A stretch of DNA of 64,000 bases from Epichloe hybrida (taxonomy: Eukaryota; Ascomycota; Sordariomycetes; Hypocreales; Clavicipitaceae): assembly GCA_019022495.1 (NCBI GenBank), contig JAFEKR010000006.1, positions 806,001 through 870,000 on the forward strand, read 5' to 3'. The notes beneath the pieces are model-generated. The model did no database searches. It was not told the DNA's origin and saw nothing but the letters and a program-made list of their open reading frames with translations. Position numbers and translations under genes: made by a program. Positions 59,969 to 64,000 of this stretch are shown here, one piece after another; position 1 is the first letter of the stretch, and every line of letters starts with the position of its first letter.

Positions 59969-62900
59969 TATAGGAGATTATAGTCTTGATATCAAGTAGT
60001 AAGGTTTGCTGGCCTAGTGTAAGTGAGAGACTGCTTAAGCGTAAAGTAGAACTACTGTCTGGGGTGAGATGCCGTGATGGATCATGGAGGGTCTAGAAGA
60101 GCCGCCACGATATGCTGGAATATGCAAAAACTGGGGTGTCCAAAAGGACCAAAACCCAGGACCCGTATTGATATAGTCTTCAGACAAAAGTCTGGCTGGT
60201 GCGCAGACGAAATCTCTCTCTCTGCCTCCACTTTGATCCAATGTGAATCGTGCCACCAGGACGAGGCAGTGCATTGCTCGTGCCGCTTCAGACAGACAGA
60301 TTGTAAAGAGCGTCTACGTTGGTGGCCCAAAATATCCACGTGCACCAAACCGGTTGTACAGCGTCACGCGTCTTGACAAAGTGACATTGACATTGAAAGC
60401 CTACCTCTTCCGGGAAAATTTTTGCCGGACGGTGTTACCGTAAAACGATCGCTTGTACGGAGTCCAGTCTCCGAGCTTTCTTGATGTCTCTTTCTCTTCT
60501 TGCACGCCCAGGTCCCGAGCCCCCGCAACATGCGGGTCATGAATATCACTGAAGGTCGATGAAGGAGAACAAGGGGCCGAGCAGTTGGCCCTTTTTCTCT
60601 GCCACAATTGACACAATTAGGGTGAGTGGATGGGGGAACATGGACTCGAGAAATTGAGACCCATTACCCGTGGAAGAACCTGAAACCTTGCCCTAAACGG
60701 GCACAAAACGTAGCCGCATTTGGGAGTTGCGTTGAGCCTGGTTTCTGAACAGAGAAGGTGCAATTTCTTTGGGTTTGCCCGGTCCGCGCATAGCGGACCG
60801 ATGCTTTTTCTTTTGTTTTGTTTTGATAAGGGTCGAACGTACGCAGGTACGCCATCTCAACAATCCGACGCCTCGTGGCTGCAGCTTAGTGTAGAGCGGA
60901 GTGTACTTTGAAAAAAAAAAAAAAACCGTCTCGTCATCCCACCATGAACAATGTGTGAGGAAAGACCAGCAAATTGTCTTAGTCAGACAAAAATGGCCGC
61001 GACGATGACGTTGTGGGGGGCTCTGTAAGATCAGTTGAGAGAACCGATGCTCCCTTGCTTAGATGTTTCAAACACTACGGCTGTACCTTGCATGATGAAT
61101 TTTCGCCACAGAGGATCGAAAAGTGGCCGACGATTCCATCCTACGGACTAGGCCGCCACGAAAAAGAGAACATATTCTGTTCTGTTTGCGAAACATGATT
61201 CCGCAGTCTGGTTGACGGATATTGAGACTAGAGACTATCAGGAGGAAAGGAAAACAAAAAGAGCTGCTGCACTGTTGACTGCTCTGGTACGCATGCACGT
61301 GGCTGTGTCCGGCCCAAAGGGATCAAGAATCAAGATATGCCGAACGACCGAAACACACACGCCACGTCGTGGGTGAGATCCTATTCCGTTCAAATTTACT
61401 TCTGTGGCCGGGCCGTCGTGATACCTGGTCTTTGCCACCCACCACCTGGCGTTGATCATGATATTCTAACATGGTGGTGGACCGCAGCGGGCGGAGTCCT
61501 GAGACAATCGGTTCTAACCACTAGGCAATTATGAACTTGGCATGCGTTCATGTACCACGGATGGATGCCGACGAGATGCCATGGGGAAGGTCGATGGACT
61601 CAATGAGAAACGATGTGTGCATGAATAGATATTGAACAGTGTTGCAAATGCCTTCATTATCAGTACCATTCCTTGTGTTCACCAGCTCAAAAGTTCAAGA
61701 GAAGCCAAGCCCGGGCGAGGCAGCACAGCGACTCGGTTTGGACTACCTACACATGTCAACTGAAAACCTCCGAATAATGTTTAATTTGCAGGTCTTGGCT
61801 GTACAGCCGTGAGTCCGATGAGGCTGGGCTTCAAGAGCAAGCCGGACTACGGAATACATGCGCCATTGCAGCCCTCGGTGTTTGGGAAGGGGCCTCTGCT
61901 TTTCTTTTGTCCTGAGAAGCAGAGCAGCCAGTTGGATTTGTGAGGATGCGGGTGCACCGGAAGCAAAACGAAAGTTAATATGCCACTTACTAGTAGGACG
62001 TAGTATCAGAAAGGGACGCAACTCCTTGACTAGCCAGTAATAGCCAGGTACGATTTGGTAACGCTGAAGACGAAATGGCCGTCCCGGTGGTGAAGTCCAG
62101 GAACGCGCCATGTCCGTGTTGTTGTCGAGATGACTGATCAGTGATGACTCGAGAATCAGATGGGTGGTTGTCAAGAAGGTTGGGGACGAAGATCGCACTA
62201 GAGACGAATGAGGATTAGTCCGATTGTTCCTCCAGGCCTTGCCGACAGGGATTTGACAGATGGGTTGGGCTGGTTGGCAGTTGGTGGAGGCTCAAAAGGA
62301 AAGAGCTCCAGCCGCTTCGTGCCCCTTGCCGCTTGCGCAACTTCGTCCATCCAACCTCACTTGGTCACGACTCACCACCTCCTCCCTTGACGCCCCTCTC
62401 GAGGGCCGAAAAAAGAAAAGGCAACAACACCACTCCGATTGCCCAACCTGCCAGCCTTCCTGGCCGAGCCAATCGCCCCGTTCGCGAGCGCTGTCCACCT
62501 ACTGACGACTTGTAATCAGGTTGGCAAGCGTTCTTTTTTCCCCAGCAAACAGCACAAGCCCGTCGGTTCGTCTGGTCCTTTTTGTCCCAAGGATGCCACC
62601 ATTCTCCGTCTTCCCCACTCCTGCCTGTGAGCGAGGACATAAATCCTTGGCTGTTAAAATTGGTATCAAATGGCGGCGATTCAGTGCCCATGAACCAAGG
62701 CGTTGGCCACTACGTCAGGAAACAAGCGAGAATCCGAGGCGATGATGACGGGCCTTTCTTCATACCTGAATACCTCATGAATTTCAGCGGAGAAATACAT
62801 GACCCTGCACACGCTCTGCATAAGACACACAGAGACTAGACATCACATCTGGGGACGAAAAAGAAAGGGACATCCGCGTGTGGGCGAAGTACCTGTTGTT

Positions 62901-64000
62901 CAGAGCGTCATGGCGAGCCACACTAGACTGCACGAACCGAGACTCGCCTAAGGTCTTGGCTCAGAGGTCGAAATGCTACGTACCGTTGTTTTTTCTACTC
63001 TCTCTTATGCAGTGTAAGTCGGGGCATGCTAGGAAGGCATCCACTACTATCAACGGTGGCGTCGATCACACCACACAATGTTCACAAAGGGCAGAAATGC
63101 ACTTGAAACCAACAATGGACAATGGACCACGCCCTGTCTATGTACGAGCTACAGCGCTTCCTGCTGCTTCGACCGGCTGGTCTCGACGGGTCAAGGAGCT
63201 TTACTTGGCAAATGGCCATGTCGACAGCCCCGCACCGCGACCTTTGCAGTTCGCTACCTGTAACGGACACGGTCCAGACTTCGGTTCGCTGTCAAGTCGG
63301 AGCAATTCTCGAGGCTATTTTGGGTTTGTTTGCTTGCCGTCACATCTGTTCAAAAATACATGGGGGGGGGGGGTAGTGATGTGCCGCAAACGGCCATGAA
63401 AGTTCATGTCAACCAGTGATTACACGTCCCGATGAAGCGGCAACCCTGGCATAAACCAGGTTGAAAGAACACCTGGCCAGCGCACTCTGACTGTCCAACC
63501 TGGCTCTGGCAAGGTGGGAAAGCCAGCCCACGGCTTGCCACTGGATATGACCTGGGCCCAGGTGGCTTTCTTAGTGCTGCAAAGTTTTCTCCGAGGGAGG
63601 AAATGTGAGTCGTGATGCTCGGAGCTTTGTAGCTCGAGACTATTGTATGGCAAATTATGGATTTGATACAGGGTCTTGTCCCTTGCTTCGCAATCCGCCG
63701 CGGTGGTTCACTCGGGGCGAATTGCGCGTAGTGGTAGGACAGGCCCTGAGGTCCCCGGAAACGTCGTCGATTGTACGGATGAGTCTGTTTGTGTTGGGCA
63801 CCCGGCCATGACCAATATAGATGGATGCGCATCGCGTCTCTATCTCTATTGTCTCTCCCTGCCCCGGTGGGCGGCACCCCGCCACTAGCCCGACTTGGTA
63901 ATCTCCTCCACAGCGACGTTGGGAATAATGAAGAGGCGTCGTCGGTGCAGCTGCAGTGCACAGGCCAGGCGAAGCAAGGCAAAGCCAGGCCAAGCAGAGG
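59969..64000. other. Long terminal region without a supportable gene
   Basis: Some 4 kb hold only short overlapping ORFs on both strands with no recognisable domain, signal or conserved splice pattern. Visible items are a 14-base A-run near 60912, a TACGGAGT half-motif at 60456-60463, a tRNA-like A-box stretch on the minus strand near 61510-61530 without a matching B box, and a 12-base G-run at 63362-63373. Part of it may be a long promoter for a gene beyond the window. Confidence 0.5.

Noticed and set aside
61485..61535. tRNA-like stretch on the minus strand (CCTAGTGGTTAGAACC resembling an A box and D arm)
   Set aside because: No B box or T arm at the right distance and no convincing acceptor stem, so it is not called a tRNA gene.
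62878..63399. 173-aa plus-strand ORF and the antisense 63404-63982 ORF near the window end
   Set aside because: No domain, no signal and repeated overlap with other frames; typical shadows in GC-rich intergenic DNA.

Overview
The window reads as nuclear DNA of a filamentous ascomycete (Pezizomycotina, most likely a sordariomycete). Genes carry short introns of 46-213 bp with GTRNGY-type donors. Several products are typical fungal forms: a RAD5-type DNA translocase, a GCY1-type aldo-keto reductase, Sea4, a PAS kinase and an F-box/LRR protein. A 35-kb block in the middle is AT-rich, depleted of CpA/TpG and packed with dead transposons, which is the usual footprint of repeat-induced point mutation (RIP).

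Left gene island (1-7731): 3' end of RAD5 (+); aldo-keto reductase (-, 5 exons), facing an upstream array of four AGGGG stress-element cores; a possible small membrane protein (+); a paraoxonase-family protein (-, 2 exons); and a secreted protein with ten cysteines (-, 2 exons) about 450 bp from the transposon block.

Transposon block (8179 to about 43160): no intact gene. The nesting can be read from target-site duplications (TSDs). Two head-to-head copies of one Ty3/Gypsy family (Gypsy A) form a 3.5-kb inverted repeat. The right copy carries three later insertions: a non-autonomous LTR element (TSD GCTAC), itself hit by a Mutator-like MITE (10-bp TSD), a miniature LTR element (TRIM, TSD ATTAA), and a 7.2-kb Ty3/Gypsy element (Gypsy B, TSD ATAAG). 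The left copy keeps the empty site for all three. Further right, a minus-strand Ty1/Copia element (Copia B) is split by a hAT-type foldback element (TSD CTTATAAC), which is itself split by a 6.9-kb Ty1/Copia element (Copia A, TSD CTATA). A second TRIM copy (TSD GTTAA) lies near the right edge. Gypsy B and the TRIM carry 12-nt sites just inside the 5' LTR that are complementary to their own LTR, which suggests Tf1-style self-priming.

Right gene island (43607-59968): SEA4/MIOS (+, 5 exons) converges on a PAS-domain kinase (-, 4 exons). Then come an intronless F-box/LRR protein ending in a CaaX box (+) and a histidine-phosphatase/phosphoglycerate-mutase-like protein (+, 4 exons). From 59969 to the end I see no supportable gene. 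There are no operons. The only functional theme is nutrient and stress signalling (Sea4, PAS kinase, stress-type promoter on the reductase). No tRNA, rRNA or CRISPR was recognised.
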